A DNA stretch of 18,049 nucleotides from Methanobacteriaceae archaeon. GTDB taxonomy: Archaea > Methanobacteriota > Methanobacteria > Methanobacteriales > Methanobacteriaceae. Below are positions 6,849 through 15,094 of this stretch, piece by piece. Both the position numbers and the translations under genes were made by a program. Each line of letters starts with the position of its first letter. Position 1 is the stretch's first letter. The notes under the pieces were generated by a model. That model ran no database searches. It was not told where the DNA came from and was given only the letters and a program-made list of their open reading frames with translations. The DNA lies in contig JADGNH010000027.1 of the NCBI GenBank assembly GCA_017883605.1, positions 1 through 18,049 of the forward strand, read 5' to 3'.

Positions 6849-8765
6849 TCAGTTTTGAAATTTTCCTAGCATCTGACCATATATATCTCGTAACTTACCA
6901 TCAGACTTCTGGTACATCCGTTTAAGTATAAGTTCCGGGGTACTTTTGGCAAAATAGTTCATTCGCGGTGTTCTATCTACAATAAGGTTGTATTCATCAT
7001 CTAAACCTTGGGCTTCGATTCCATCCACCCTTACGTTGGTGTATTTAAGGATTTCTCTGGCCATGTGGGTTACGATAACTGCGTAGGAGTTTGAATCTTT
7101 TATAAAGTCCATAAAACTGGCTATGATCTTCACTGCAGCTTCCAGTTCAGTTATGGCCTCCAGTTCATCTAAAAGAATTATTTTATCTGTTTCTCTGATT
7201 ACTATGGGCATAAATGTCCTTAGAAATGATTCAAAGGCCCCGGCGTCCAGAGAATGTTTTTTGGAGAAAAAATAAACCTCATCCACCAGCTTGATCCTGG
7301 ATTTTTTAGCACATACCGGCAGTCCCATCTGGGTCATTATAGAAATCTGGGCCAGAGTCTCCAGGAGGGTGGTTTTACCTCCGCTGTTTGCACCGGTTAG
7401 TAGAACCACGTTATCTGGTGATTCCAACTTGTAATCAATTTTTTGAAGGTTTAAATCGTTTTCTAATGCTAAATTTAGATGGATTCCTGCTTTAAAACTG
7501 AATCCGTCTCCAATTTCCGGAGGGTTTAAGTCGTAATAGTATGCGAAGCATCCCAGGGCAAATTCATAGTCGAAAAGGAGAATTTCATGGATTTCAGCTT
7601 CCACTTCATCCTTACGCTTTGAGAGCATGGCTGCTGCTTTCACCTTATTTTCAAAGGCATTAACCTGTTTTTTGGCAATTTCTTGCCTTTTAACTCTTTT
7701 TAATTCATTTTCATCTATTTCAACCGGATATTTGGGGATAAATGGGTCAAAAGAACATCCTGTTTTCTTTTTAACCTCATCTCTGGCTTCTTTTATAACT
7801 TCATCAAATATGATCTGGATTTTATGGGGCATTTCTTCGTTCAGAAGATTTAAGACCTCATCACCCTTGAGATCAATGGTTTTTATGGAATTTTTAAGCT
7901 TTAAATCTGCCTTCTTTTTGGCAGCTTCCACTGCATCATCAAAAATCTCCTCATCCCCCTCAAATGATTCAAGTGAATCTAAAACCTCTAAAATTTCTCT
8001 TATTACTGAATTTCGTCCTAGAATTTTCTTTATTTTCAAAACATTCAAAAGAAGATCATAATTTTCCTGGTAATATAAAAGAACAACATCTGGAACGATT
8101 TCAAAATCCGAGGAATCACGGTTTACCATGGTCACGTTAAAGGCATCCCCCAGTTCTATCATTCCATCAGAATAAAGGTAAACTATTAATTCGAAGTCTT
8201 CCAGATTTTCAATTTCATCTCCAGTTATTATGGAGCAGTAACTATTAAGTCCCAGGTCCATTAGTCGATGATAGTCCTCTTTGGATTCAACCAGAATGGC
8301 TTTGGAGGGATTATATTTTGGTTTGGGATTACCGGTAGGATCTATTTTTTTAAGCAGTTTTCTTATTTCATCTAAGGGGAGATGCGACACAGTTTCCTTA
8401 GCCTTTACCACAAAAGTCATATTTTCTGTGATCTTTTCTTCATCTTTAACAGGGTTTAAAAGTAAAATCCTGTTTTTACCATACTGGGTACTGGCGAACT
8501 GGAGAATTCTATTCACAATATCATCATAAATCTGAGACGCCCGTTCCGTCTTGAGAAACTCTTGGGTGGGATTCCCTAAAACTGCATTTATAATTTCGAT
8601 AGCCCGGCGCTGACTTACACCGTCTATCTCTGTTATACGGTCAACCTCAAAATTCTCCACAGCCTGAAAAAATTCTGCTTCTCCACCCAATTTTGAAATG
8701 ATTTTATCTCTTAGTCTATCGCCGATGCCTTTTATATTTCTTAAATCCATCTGTTCATCATTCAT
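6849..8765 (-). CDS. HhH-MutS-like ATPase (archaeal MutS2-type, no Smr domain)
   Basis: 638 residues. The N-terminus carries two helix-hairpin-helix motifs (LRNIKGIGDRLRDKII at 8-23 and ITEIDGVSQRRAIEIINAV at 44-62), a non-specific DNA-binding tandem. A long helical lever/clamp region follows, with a charged coiled segment around 355-395. The MutS-type ABC ATPase is C-terminal: Walker A TGANSGGKTT at 457-466 (Lys464), signature region SLDAGAFESF at 505-514, Walker B KIILLDE at 528-534 (Asp533, Glu534) and the switch His567 in VTHM. There is no MutS1 mismatch-recognition domain with the Phe-x-Glu motif and no C-terminal Smr nuclease. It is therefore a MutS-core protein probably acting on branched or recombination DNA structures, not classical mismatch repair (inference). 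It follows the HEAT-TPR gene on the same strand with its own likely promoter. Confidence 0.85.
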   Translation of the reverse strand: MNDEQMDLRNIKGIGDRLRDKIISKLGGEAEFFQAVENFEVDRITEIDGVSQRRAIEIINAVLGNPTQEFLKTERASQIYDDIVNRILQFASTQYGKNRILLLNPVKDEEKITENMTFVVKAKETVSHLPLDEIRKLLKKIDPTGNPKPKYNPSKAILVESKEDYHRLMDLGLNSYCSIITGDEIENLEDFELIVYLYSDGMIELGDAFNVTMVNRDSSDFEIVPDVVLLYYQENYDLLLNVLKIKKILGRNSVIREILEVLDSLESFEGDEEIFDDAVEAAKKKADLKLKNSIKTIDLKGDEVLNLLNEEMPHKIQIIFDEVIKEARDEVKKKTGCSFDPFIPKYPVEIDENELKRVKRQEIAKKQVNAFENKVKAAAMLSKRKDEVEAEIHEILLFDYEFALGCFAYYYDLNPPEIGDGFSFKAGIHLNLALENDLNLQKIDYKLESPDNVVLLTGANSGGKTTLLETLAQISIMTQMGLPVCAKKSRIKLVDEVYFFSKKHSLDAGAFESFLRTFMPIVIRETDKIILLDELEAITELEAAVKIIASFMDFIKDSNSYAVIVTHMAREILKYTNVRVDGIEAQGLDDEYNLIVDRTPRMNYFAKSTPELILKRMYQKSDGKLRDIYGQMLGKFQN

Positions 8766-8848
8766 ACTTTGATATCCCGTTCCTTTAGTTTTTATAAAGG
8801 ACTTAAAATAATAAATAGTTAAAATAATAGGGGTTCTAGATCTATCAG

Positions 8849-8901
8849 ATTTAATAGGTTTTTTAGGCTCTAGGTTTATTTTATTTAATAGGTTTTTAGG
8901 C
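8849..8901. repeat. Tandem 19-20-nt direct repeat
   Basis: ATTTAATAGGTTTTTTAGGC at 8849-8868 is repeated at 8883-8901 with one T fewer, a period of 34 nt. It lies between the MutS-like gene and the HEAT-TPR gene. It could be slippage or a duplicated binding site near the MutS-like promoter. Confidence 0.55.
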
Positions 8902-8919
8902 CTTTATTAGATTGATTTA

Positions 8920-8939
8920 TTAAAAAAATATTTTTTTAA
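8920..8939 (-). terminator. Perfect 20-nt A/T palindrome after the HEAT-TPR gene
   Basis: T-T-A7-T-A-T7-A-A at 8920-8939 is perfectly self-complementary. It begins just past the stop codon of the HEAT-TPR gene, so on the minus strand a T7 run follows the stop by about 14 nt. An oligo-T terminator is the simplest reading. Confidence 0.4.
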
Positions 8940-8941
8940 GC

Positions 8942-11113
8942 TTAAACTTGTTTATTTACTTCATGTATGATTCTGGAGAGGGGGGATCTTATTTCCGATG
9001 ATTCTGCGGATATTTCATCAGAGTGGACCGTTTCCAAAAATTTTTCAAAAGTTTCTCTTTGTAGTGGATTATTTTGGAGGAATTGCTTGGTATTGATAAT
9101 TGAAGATTCTTTTTTGAGGGGATTTATTTCCAAAGCTTTTTGGTAACATAATTTTGCTTCTCTTATCTTTCCCATTTCAAAAAGAATCAATCCCATGTCT
9201 ATCCAGGCCTCAAAATAGTTCGGATCCTGGGATAAAATATGGTTGTAACATGCAGCGGCCTTTTGAGGCCGGCCCATGATATAAAAGAGCAAACCTTTAT
9301 TTCTCCAGGTTCCCATATTTTCAGGATACGTAGATATGCTTTTATTATAGTATTCCAGGGCCTTATCTGATTCTGCCAGGTCATAACACAGATTTCCGAG
9401 ATTATATAGTATTTGGGCATTTTTCATGGCCTTGTCTTCTATTACTTTTGATTCTATTACTGGAATGGTCTCAGAAATTGGATGGTGTACTATTTTATTT
9501 TCAAATTCTTTCAATTCTATTTTCTTACGGGTTTTTTCTATTTTCTGGGTTAAGTTGGCAGTATTTTCTTCGTTTTCTCGGAGAAGTTTTACCAGCTTTT
9601 GTAGTTGTGAGGGGTTTGGTTCTGGGAAGTTTTTGATGAAGTTTTCCAGGTAATTTTCCAAATTTTGGGGTTCATTTTGCATAATTTTTTCTTTAAATTC
9701 TTCATATTCCTGTTTTTTTATTTCTTCCTGGATTATCCATTGCAACTCTTCTTCAGGGATTTTTATCCCTTTAATCTCCAAAAAATCCTTCATTTTCGTT
9801 ATATCTCCCAGTTCATACTGGTACCTGCACTTATTAACAAAGTTTTCTATGTACTTGTAATCGTCCTTAGAAATCAATAAGCCCTTTTTATCTTCAAGAC
9901 TCTTCTTTTTGAATCCCCTTACAATATTAATAGATTTTTCATGGTCTACTGATATTGATTTGAGCATATCTTCGAATTCTTTTAATTCTATCTTTTTGCG
10001 GGTTTTTTCTATTTTCTGGGTTAAGTTGGTGGTATCCTGTTTGTTTTCCTGGAGGAGTTTTTCCAGGTTTTGGAGTTGTTGAGAGTTTGATTCAGGGTAA
10101 TATATAATAAAGTTTTCCAAGTAATCTTCCAGGTTTTTGGGCTGTATGATATCCTCTTCAATTTCCCCTCGGATTTTTTCTTTGAATTCTTCATACTCCT
10201 GTATTTTTATTTCATCCTGTATAAGCCATAGTATTTCCTGATCAGTAAATTTCACTCCCTTAAACTCCAAAAGGTCCTTCATCTTCTGAATATCTTCGAA
10301 ACTATAGTCATAATTGGATTTTTTTCCAAAATTATCCCTGTATTCGTACTTAGATCTTTTTACAAATTTTTCTATGTACTGATAATGAACACTCTGGATA
10401 AATTTGTCCTCTTTTTCTTCAAAATCTGATTTTTTTACAGTTTCAGCTTTTAAGGGCTGTTTTCTTTCTACTAAAACTTTTTTATCAATACTTTTTTCCA
10501 CATCAGCATGGTCTTCGGTTGGTTTCACAGTAGCGGGTTTTCTAACAGCGGCGGGGGGTTGTTCGGTTGGTTTCACAGTAGCGGGTTTCACTGTGAAGTT
10601 TTCAGATTTTAAATCTTTTATGTGATTGAGAGAGATAATGGCACTCTCCCTCACTCCAATGTCGTTGCTTTTCAAATCAGAAATAAAGGGGGTTAGAGCT
10701 ATTCTTCCCAGGGCTATTATTGCTTCTTCTTTTACTTCTTTGTCCGGGTCTTTTAGGGTTTGGGTTAGGGGTTCTATTGCCTGGGGGTCTCCTATTTTTC
10801 CGAGTGCTTCTGCTGCTCTCCATCTTATTCCGATTTCATGGCTTTGGAGGGCTTGGATGAGGGTTGGCAGTGCTTTGGGGTTTCTTATTCTTCCCAGGGC
10901 GGTTATTGCTTCTTCTTTTACTCCTTCGTCCGGGTCTTTCAGGGTTTGGATTAGGGGTTCTATTGCCTGGGAGTCTCCCAACCTCCCCAGGGCACGGGCA
11001 GATCCCTGGCGGATGCGCTCGTCATCTTCATTTAAAGCATAGATTAAACCTTCTAAATCCCTTCTTTCTTCCATAACGTCTACCCTATTCTTTAAAATGT
11101 CAAATAACCTCAT
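8942..11113 (-). CDS. HEAT-repeat / duplicated module / TPR protein
   Basis: 723 residues with no enzyme motif, signal peptide or membrane segment. Residues 18-165 are PBS-lyase-type HEAT repeats. Units at 46-76 and 108-138 match at 26 of 31 positions. Residues 170-235 are a Pro/Lys/Thr linker carrying KPATVKPTE twice. Two copies of a roughly 125-140-residue helical module follow (244-384 and 419-541), sharing QEYEEFKEKI, a YLENFI block and an identical 19-residue run starting NLTQKIEKTRKK, probably coiled coil. Three TPR units occupy about 565-665, with NLGNLCYDLAESDKALEYY, then GRPQKAAACY and GKIREAKLCYQKALEINP. The start is ATG with GGTGAT a few bases upstream. HEAT and TPR are protein-interaction scaffolds, so a structural or adaptor role is likely. 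I do not recognise the central module. Confidence 0.88.
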   Translation of the reverse strand: MRLFDILKNRVDVMEERRDLEGLIYALNEDDERIRQGSARALGRLGDSQAIEPLIQTLKDPDEGVKEEAITALGRIRNPKALPTLIQALQSHEIGIRWRAAEALGKIGDPQAIEPLTQTLKDPDKEVKEEAIIALGRIALTPFISDLKSNDIGVRESAIISLNHIKDLKSENFTVKPATVKPTEQPPAAVRKPATVKPTEDHADVEKSIDKKVLVERKQPLKAETVKKSDFEEKEDKFIQSVHYQYIEKFVKRSKYEYRDNFGKKSNYDYSFEDIQKMKDLLEFKGVKFTDQEILWLIQDEIKIQEYEEFKEKIRGEIEEDIIQPKNLEDYLENFIIYYPESNSQQLQNLEKLLQENKQDTTNLTQKIEKTRKKIELKEFEDMLKSISVDHEKSINIVRGFKKKSLEDKKGLLISKDDYKYIENFVNKCRYQYELGDITKMKDFLEIKGIKIPEEELQWIIQEEIKKQEYEEFKEKIMQNEPQNLENYLENFIKNFPEPNPSQLQKLVKLLRENEENTANLTQKIEKTRKKIELKEFENKIVHHPISETIPVIESKVIEDKAMKNAQILYNLGNLCYDLAESDKALEYYNKSISTYPENMGTWRNKGLLFYIMGRPQKAAACYNHILSQDPNYFEAWIDMGLILFEMGKIREAKLCYQKALEINPLKKESSIINTKQFLQNNPLQRETFEKFLETVHSDEISAESSEIRSPLSRIIHEVNKQV
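9491..9859 (-). repeat. Second copy of the internal coding duplication
   Basis: Codes for residues 419-541 of the HEAT-TPR protein and is paralogous to 9962-10384. The best match is at the 3' end of the module, where KLL.EN...T.NLTQKIEK and the bases following agree at 25 of 33 codons. Confidence 0.7.
9962..10384 (-). repeat. First copy of the internal coding duplication
   Basis: Codes for residues 244-384 of the HEAT-TPR protein. It is longer than the second copy because of an insertion around residues 257-271 (Tyr/Asn/Lys-rich). The duplication is recognisable at DNA level as well as in protein. Confidence 0.7.
10514..10588 (-). repeat. Perfect 27-nt direct repeat in the linker
   Basis: The same 27 bases occur at 10514-10540 and 10562-10588, 48 nt apart. 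Each codes for KPATVKPTE in the Pro-rich linker of the HEAT-TPR protein. Identity at all third positions points to a recent duplication or gene conversion. Confidence 0.8.
10700..10978 (-). repeat. Recently duplicated HEAT unit
   Basis: DNA coding for residues 46-76 (10886-10978) and 108-138 (10700-10792) is nearly identical, offset by 186 nt, which equals two HEAT units. This suggests the HEAT block grew by duplicating a two-unit segment. Confidence 0.65.
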
Positions 11114-11413
11114 TTTATCACCGTATTTTTGGATTTCATTTTAGTTCCCTGATTTATCAGAAATACTCAGTGTTCTTAACACGTTCCTGATTTATTATCA
11201 ATATATGGAAATTTATTATCAATAAATATCAAAACTATAAAGTTCTATTTTATTCTATATATAAACTTTTTATAAATGTTATCCAAATTTATAGTTCTTA
11301 TAGTATAGTAAGGATGAGGTTCATTTAGGATCTGAGTTATTTAATCCCTTCAAATTTGATGTCTATCCTGCTGAAAATCATAATAAAATGCTTAAAATTT
11401 GCAATAAAACTTA
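11114..11413. other. Intergenic region between U32 and HEAT-TPR genes
   Basis: About 300 nt of AT-rich sequence. It holds a strong minus-strand TATA element at 11256-11270. I see no reading frame, hairpin or RNA gene in the rest. The U32 stop codon is at the right-hand end. Confidence 0.6.
11256..11270 (-). promoter_or_regulatory. BRE/TATA promoter for the HEAT-TPR gene
   Basis: On the minus strand AAAAGTTTATATATA gives an A-rich BRE directly before a textbook TATA core. It stands about 145 nt before the HEAT-TPR ATG, predicting a leader near 115 nt. Confidence 0.55.
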
Positions 11414-14041
11414 TTATGTTTCTTTAATACCTTTGAGGAGATTTCCAGTAGTTATTCCGCCACTGCTTATTTTTTTGATCTTGAGTTTCAGTTTATTTAA
11501 GCGTTCACCCCTATCGCCATCGTCCTGATATGTAATAGCATCACCGTAAAAGGTGGCCATATCCCGGGCATAAGATCTGGTTCTGGTTCTGGCATCTATG
11601 GTCAGGATATTCAAACCCATCCCACACAGATCAGGCAGGTGATCTATTAAACAGGTTTCCACAGAGTTTAAAATAACTGTTCTGCCTTCATTGTCAATTA
11701 TAATAGGAAAAATTCTTGGGGTCACGTCTTTAATTCCATAGAAATCATTATGTTGCATTATTACCTCTTTTTCAGATTTAGAGGAAAGTATACTGTTTTC
11801 AGATATCATGGCTTCCAAGTTGCCTTGTACCATAAATTCATAAGCAGTATTCATGCCTTTATCTCGTGTACGGGATATAATTAATGCTATTTCGTATTTT
11901 GAAAGTTCAATCGGGAGAGTGAGACTTTGAAACGTCTTTGAAAGTTCCAATACGGTCTGATGATTCCATACGTTAAGTTCCATAGATCCAGAAAGCTTAA
12001 CACACGAATTAGAATTATTAATGGCTCTTGCAGCACCCATACCGCTTACCATAACTTCTACAGCACCTTCCTCACAAAGAGTGCCGATTAGAGGAACAGA
12101 ATGGCTTAAATAAAAATTACTGGTGATTCCAGGCCATTTCCAGATTAATAAAGCTCCATTGGACTTGCAAATTTCATAAGCCTTCAATATAAGTTCCAGG
12201 ATCTTATTATGATAAGTTTCCGGATGAAAAGCTTCAGGGGCGGACTTAGGGTTAAAGTGTTCCCACAGAAGTGGCTGGAAATAAATACGTCGGCAGCCAC
12301 CATCAAGGGCTCCTTTTAGAGTTTCCAAACTGCTGGTGTACACTGCAAGGGTGATCTCCTTATTATTGTTTATATTTAATTTTTTAGGAGATGAGTTTAA
12401 ATCTTTTTTTACCAGGGTTAAACGGCTATTTGCAAGCTGAACATTGTTTTTCTGGGGTTTATAATTGTTTAAAATTTCATTTTCCGCTTTTTTTAGAAAA
12501 TCCCGTCTAATTCTGTTTAATTTACTGATGGGGGTGAAAAGGTTGCCGGGGTAATCAACTTGCAGGTGTCTGATTTTGAAAGGGGTTCCCCCGGTCTTTC
12601 TGATCTGTTTTTCAATCTCATATTTGCTTAAAGGACTTTTAATGGCTTTGTCCATTGTGAAATCTGCTTCTAATCTGCTTTTATACTTTTTACCATCAGG
12701 GCCTGAAAATTCACCGTAAATAAAAGGTCTATTTTGTTCATCCCATTTTACACTCAGATCAAGGGGTAAGGATAATTTATGCTGATCTTCCCGGATTAAC
12801 TTCTCTTTCTCCTTGATCAGAGAAGCATCACGGGTGATACAGACCTTTGAACCGGTTTCCACTGATCTCCTGGTATTTAGAAATATTTTATCCCCATCAT
12901 ATTGCGGATTTTCTTCTAATACCATTCCGTACCGTTTTTTTTCACTATGGGGAGATATAAAAACAATTCCATCCCCTTTTTCTAGTTTGAATTTGATTTC
13001 TGACCTAACCACCGGCTTTTTTGTTTTATTTTTATAATTTACCACTTCTCCCAGATACAATCCTCTGTTTCCAGGGGTTTCACAACCCATAACGGCAGTT
13101 TTTCTATTTTCCAGGAGATATCCGGTGGTAAAATCACGGTTAAATGCTAATTTAAGTTTATAAACCTCATGTTCGTCCGGTTTCCAGTTCTGTTGAGACA
13201 TGGAGTCTAGAGCTTCCCGGTATATGCTGATCACCGTGGCCACGTATTCTGGAGACCTCATACGTCCTTCTATTTTAATGGAATCTACTGCTAGGTCTGA
13301 AATTTTATCTAAACTTTTGTAAAGGGATAAATCACGGGTTGAGAGAAGGTAATGTCCATTTAAGGGGAGGGCAGCCAGCTTCTTCGGCTTCCCATACTTA
13401 TCCCTTTTTCCTTTTAACAGTTGATAGGGCTTCCGGCACGGCTGGGCACACATTCCCCTGTTCCCGCTGCGGCCCCCTATAAAAGATGACAATAGGCATT
13501 GCCCAGAATAACAGTAACATAAAGCTCCGTGGGCGAATATTTCCAGTTCTATTTCATTTTTATTTATTTTATTAGCTATCTCTTCTATTTCAGTAACTTT
13601 CATCTCTCTGGACAGCACCACTCTCTTAAAACCAAAATCACGAGCCCATTCAACCCCTTCTAAGTTATGAATGGTCATCTGGGTGGAAACGTGCATTTTC
13701 AATTCTGGAATCAATTCCCGGCACAGGTGGGCTACCCCCACATCCTGGATAATTACTGCATCTACCCCCTTTTCATAGAGCCATAAAAGGTACTCTGCAA
13801 CTCCTTCTAATTCAGAATCCTTTATAAGGGTGTTAACAGTCACATAAACTTTAACACCTCTTAAATGGGAATATTTTATAGCTTCTTCCATCTTAAATTT
13901 GTCAAAATTCTCTGCAAAGTGTCTGGCACCGAACTTTTTCCCGGAAAGGTATACTGCATCTGCTCCCGCAGCTAAAGCTGACTTTAAAGCATCTAAAGAA
14001 CCTGCAGGGGCTAAAAGTTCAGGTATAAATTTATGGGACAT
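11414..14041 (-). CDS. U32-family protein with DUF3656-type region and second U32-like domain
   Basis: 875 residues. Residues 5-260 are the U32 'peptidase' TIM-barrel (ELLAPAGSLDALKSALAAGADAVYL; VYVTVNTL; HVSTQMTIHN). The family signature contains Cys175, Cys182, Cys198 and Cys202 (HGALCYCYSGQC; GMCAQPCRKPY), the likely 4Fe-4S ligands, plus an extra Cys177. Well-studied relatives (RlhA, TrhP, UbiU/V) are Fe-S dependent hydroxylation factors for rRNA, tRNA or ubiquinone, so true protease activity is unlikely. Residues about 330-520 fit the DUF3656-like insert of RlhA-type proteins. Residues about 565-850 look like a second, diverged barrel (TLAVYTSSLETLKGALDGG; GSMELNVWNHQ; IDARTRTRSYARDMA). 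The start is ATG with GAGGA 8 nt upstream. RNA modification, perhaps of 23S rRNA, is the best guess; the archaeal substrate is not known to me. Confidence 0.85.
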   Translation of the reverse strand: MSHKFIPELLAPAGSLDALKSALAAGADAVYLSGKKFGARHFAENFDKFKMEEAIKYSHLRGVKVYVTVNTLIKDSELEGVAEYLLWLYEKGVDAVIIQDVGVAHLCRELIPELKMHVSTQMTIHNLEGVEWARDFGFKRVVLSREMKVTEIEEIANKINKNEIELEIFAHGALCYCYSGQCLLSSFIGGRSGNRGMCAQPCRKPYQLLKGKRDKYGKPKKLAALPLNGHYLLSTRDLSLYKSLDKISDLAVDSIKIEGRMRSPEYVATVISIYREALDSMSQQNWKPDEHEVYKLKLAFNRDFTTGYLLENRKTAVMGCETPGNRGLYLGEVVNYKNKTKKPVVRSEIKFKLEKGDGIVFISPHSEKKRYGMVLEENPQYDGDKIFLNTRRSVETGSKVCITRDASLIKEKEKLIREDQHKLSLPLDLSVKWDEQNRPFIYGEFSGPDGKKYKSRLEADFTMDKAIKSPLSKYEIEKQIRKTGGTPFKIRHLQVDYPGNLFTPISKLNRIRRDFLKKAENEILNNYKPQKNNVQLANSRLTLVKKDLNSSPKKLNINNNKEITLAVYTSSLETLKGALDGGCRRIYFQPLLWEHFNPKSAPEAFHPETYHNKILELILKAYEICKSNGALLIWKWPGITSNFYLSHSVPLIGTLCEEGAVEVMVSGMGAARAINNSNSCVKLSGSMELNVWNHQTVLELSKTFQSLTLPIELSKYEIALIISRTRDKGMNTAYEFMVQGNLEAMISENSILSSKSEKEVIMQHNDFYGIKDVTPRIFPIIIDNEGRTVILNSVETCLIDHLPDLCGMGLNILTIDARTRTRSYARDMATFYGDAITYQDDGDRGERLNKLKLKIKKISSGGITTGNLLKGIKET

Positions 14042-14137
14042 TTAAATATCCTCAAATAAAATATTCTTAAAGAAAGTATTCTTAAAAAGTTCTTGATCTA
14101 AATCACAATGTTAATTTATTTTTATATTTGTGCTGAC

Positions 14138-14150
14138 TATTTTATATGCT
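14138..14150 (+). promoter_or_regulatory. TATA-like element in the U32/prenyltransferase divergent region
   Basis: ACTATTTTATATG lies about 75 nt before the prenyltransferase ATG. The same stretch reads CATATAAAATAG on the minus strand, toward the U32 gene, so it may serve both divergent genes. Another candidate is the TTAAATATAAA stretch near 14160-14170. Confidence 0.35.
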
Positions 14151-14220
14151 GATTATTTATTAAATATAAACTGGAATTTAATTACCGTGAAAACCTGAAA
14201 GTTATGGAAGGAAATTAACT

Positions 14221-15057
14221 ATGAACCCATATTTAGAAATAATAAGGCCACTAAATGCAGTTTTGGCGGTCATTGCCGTACTTTTAATGGCCATTATCAG
14301 TGGAAACTTCACCGGGGATGTTTTCATGGCGTGCCTGGTGGTTTTTATAGTAACTGGGGCTGGTAATTCTGTGAATGATTACTTCGATCACAAGATCGAC
14401 GCCATTAACAAACCAGAAAGACCCATCCCCTCTGGCAGGATCTCTTTAAAGGCTGCGGGGGTCTATTCTCTGGTATTATTTATTGTGGGGGTAACCCTGG
14501 CATTTGCCATAAGTTTAATTCCCGGTATAATATCATTTTTAAGCGCAATTTTAATGATTTTTTATGCCTATAATCTTAAAAGAAGGTGTCTTATTGGAAA
14601 TATGAGCATCTCCTTTTTGACTGGATTGAGTTTTGTTTTTGGAGGGGTGGTCGTGGGAGAAATTGTTGTTTCAGTTTATTTAGGGTTTTTTGCCTTTCTG
14701 ATGACCATGGCCCGGGAGATTGTGAAGGATATGGAAGATGTGGAAGGTGATCGAATGGAAGGGGCAACTACCTTACCCATAGTTCATGGAAAAAGATTAT
14801 CTTCTATATTGGCAGCATTTTTCATGATATTTGCCAGTTTAAGTAGCCCAATACTCTATTTTGTTGGAATTTTTAATATCTATTATTTGATGGTGCTTAT
14901 TGTTGCCATAGCAATCTTTCTTTCCTGTTCAATATCCATATTAAGGGACACATCAATTGAAAACACCAGAAAAGTATCAAAAAGGCTTAAAATAGGTATG
15001 ATGGTGACTTTCGTGGCTTTTGCAGTGGGATCTCCATTTTGGACGTTTTTATTGTAG
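14221..15057 (+). CDS. Digeranylgeranylglyceryl phosphate synthase (UbiA family)
   Basis: 278 residues with about eight or nine membrane helices. It has the two Asp-rich prenyl-diphosphate/Mg motifs of the UbiA family: NSVNDYFDHKID at 49-60 (Asp53, Asp56, Asp60) followed by NKPERPIPSGRIS, and REIVKDMEDVEGD at 165-177 (Asp170, Asp173, Asp177). The enzyme adds the second geranylgeranyl chain to geranylgeranylglyceryl phosphate, giving the archaeal diether lipid backbone at the membrane (EC 2.5.1.42). The length and the ...IDAINKPERPIPSG signature fit this subfamily better than menaquinone or heme O prenyltransferases. Start ATG is supported by AAGGA about 8 nt upstream. It is divergent from U32 and convergent with the MFS exporter (37-nt gap). 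This is the best evidence in the window that the host is an archaeon. Confidence 0.92.
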   Translation: MNPYLEIIRPLNAVLAVIAVLLMAIISGNFTGDVFMACLVVFIVTGAGNSVNDYFDHKIDAINKPERPIPSGRISLKAAGVYSLVLFIVGVTLAFAISLIPGIISFLSAILMIFYAYNLKRRCLIGNMSISFLTGLSFVFGGVVVGEIVVSVYLGFFAFLMTMAREIVKDMEDVEGDRMEGATTLPIVHGKRLSSILAAFFMIFASLSSPILYFVGIFNIYYLMVLIVAIAIFLSCSISILRDTSIENTRKVSKRLKIGMMVTFVAFAVGSPFWTFLL

Positions 15058-15094
15058 ATTTTAAGGTTTTATTCGAAATATCGGCCGTATACCT

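Noticed and set aside
10626..11042. 138-codon plus-strand open frame opposite the HEAT repeats
   Set aside because: It is a repetitive antisense shadow of the HEAT units, with no start signal or family pattern.
11414..14041. Collagenase-type protease function for the U32 protein
   Set aside because: The family name is historical. The Cys signature and domain layout match RNA/quinone hydroxylation factors better than a protease.
14221..15057. Menaquinone or 4-hydroxybenzoate prenyltransferase
   Set aside because: Length, motif spacing and host context fit the archaeal lipid enzyme, and no quinone-pathway genes are nearby.
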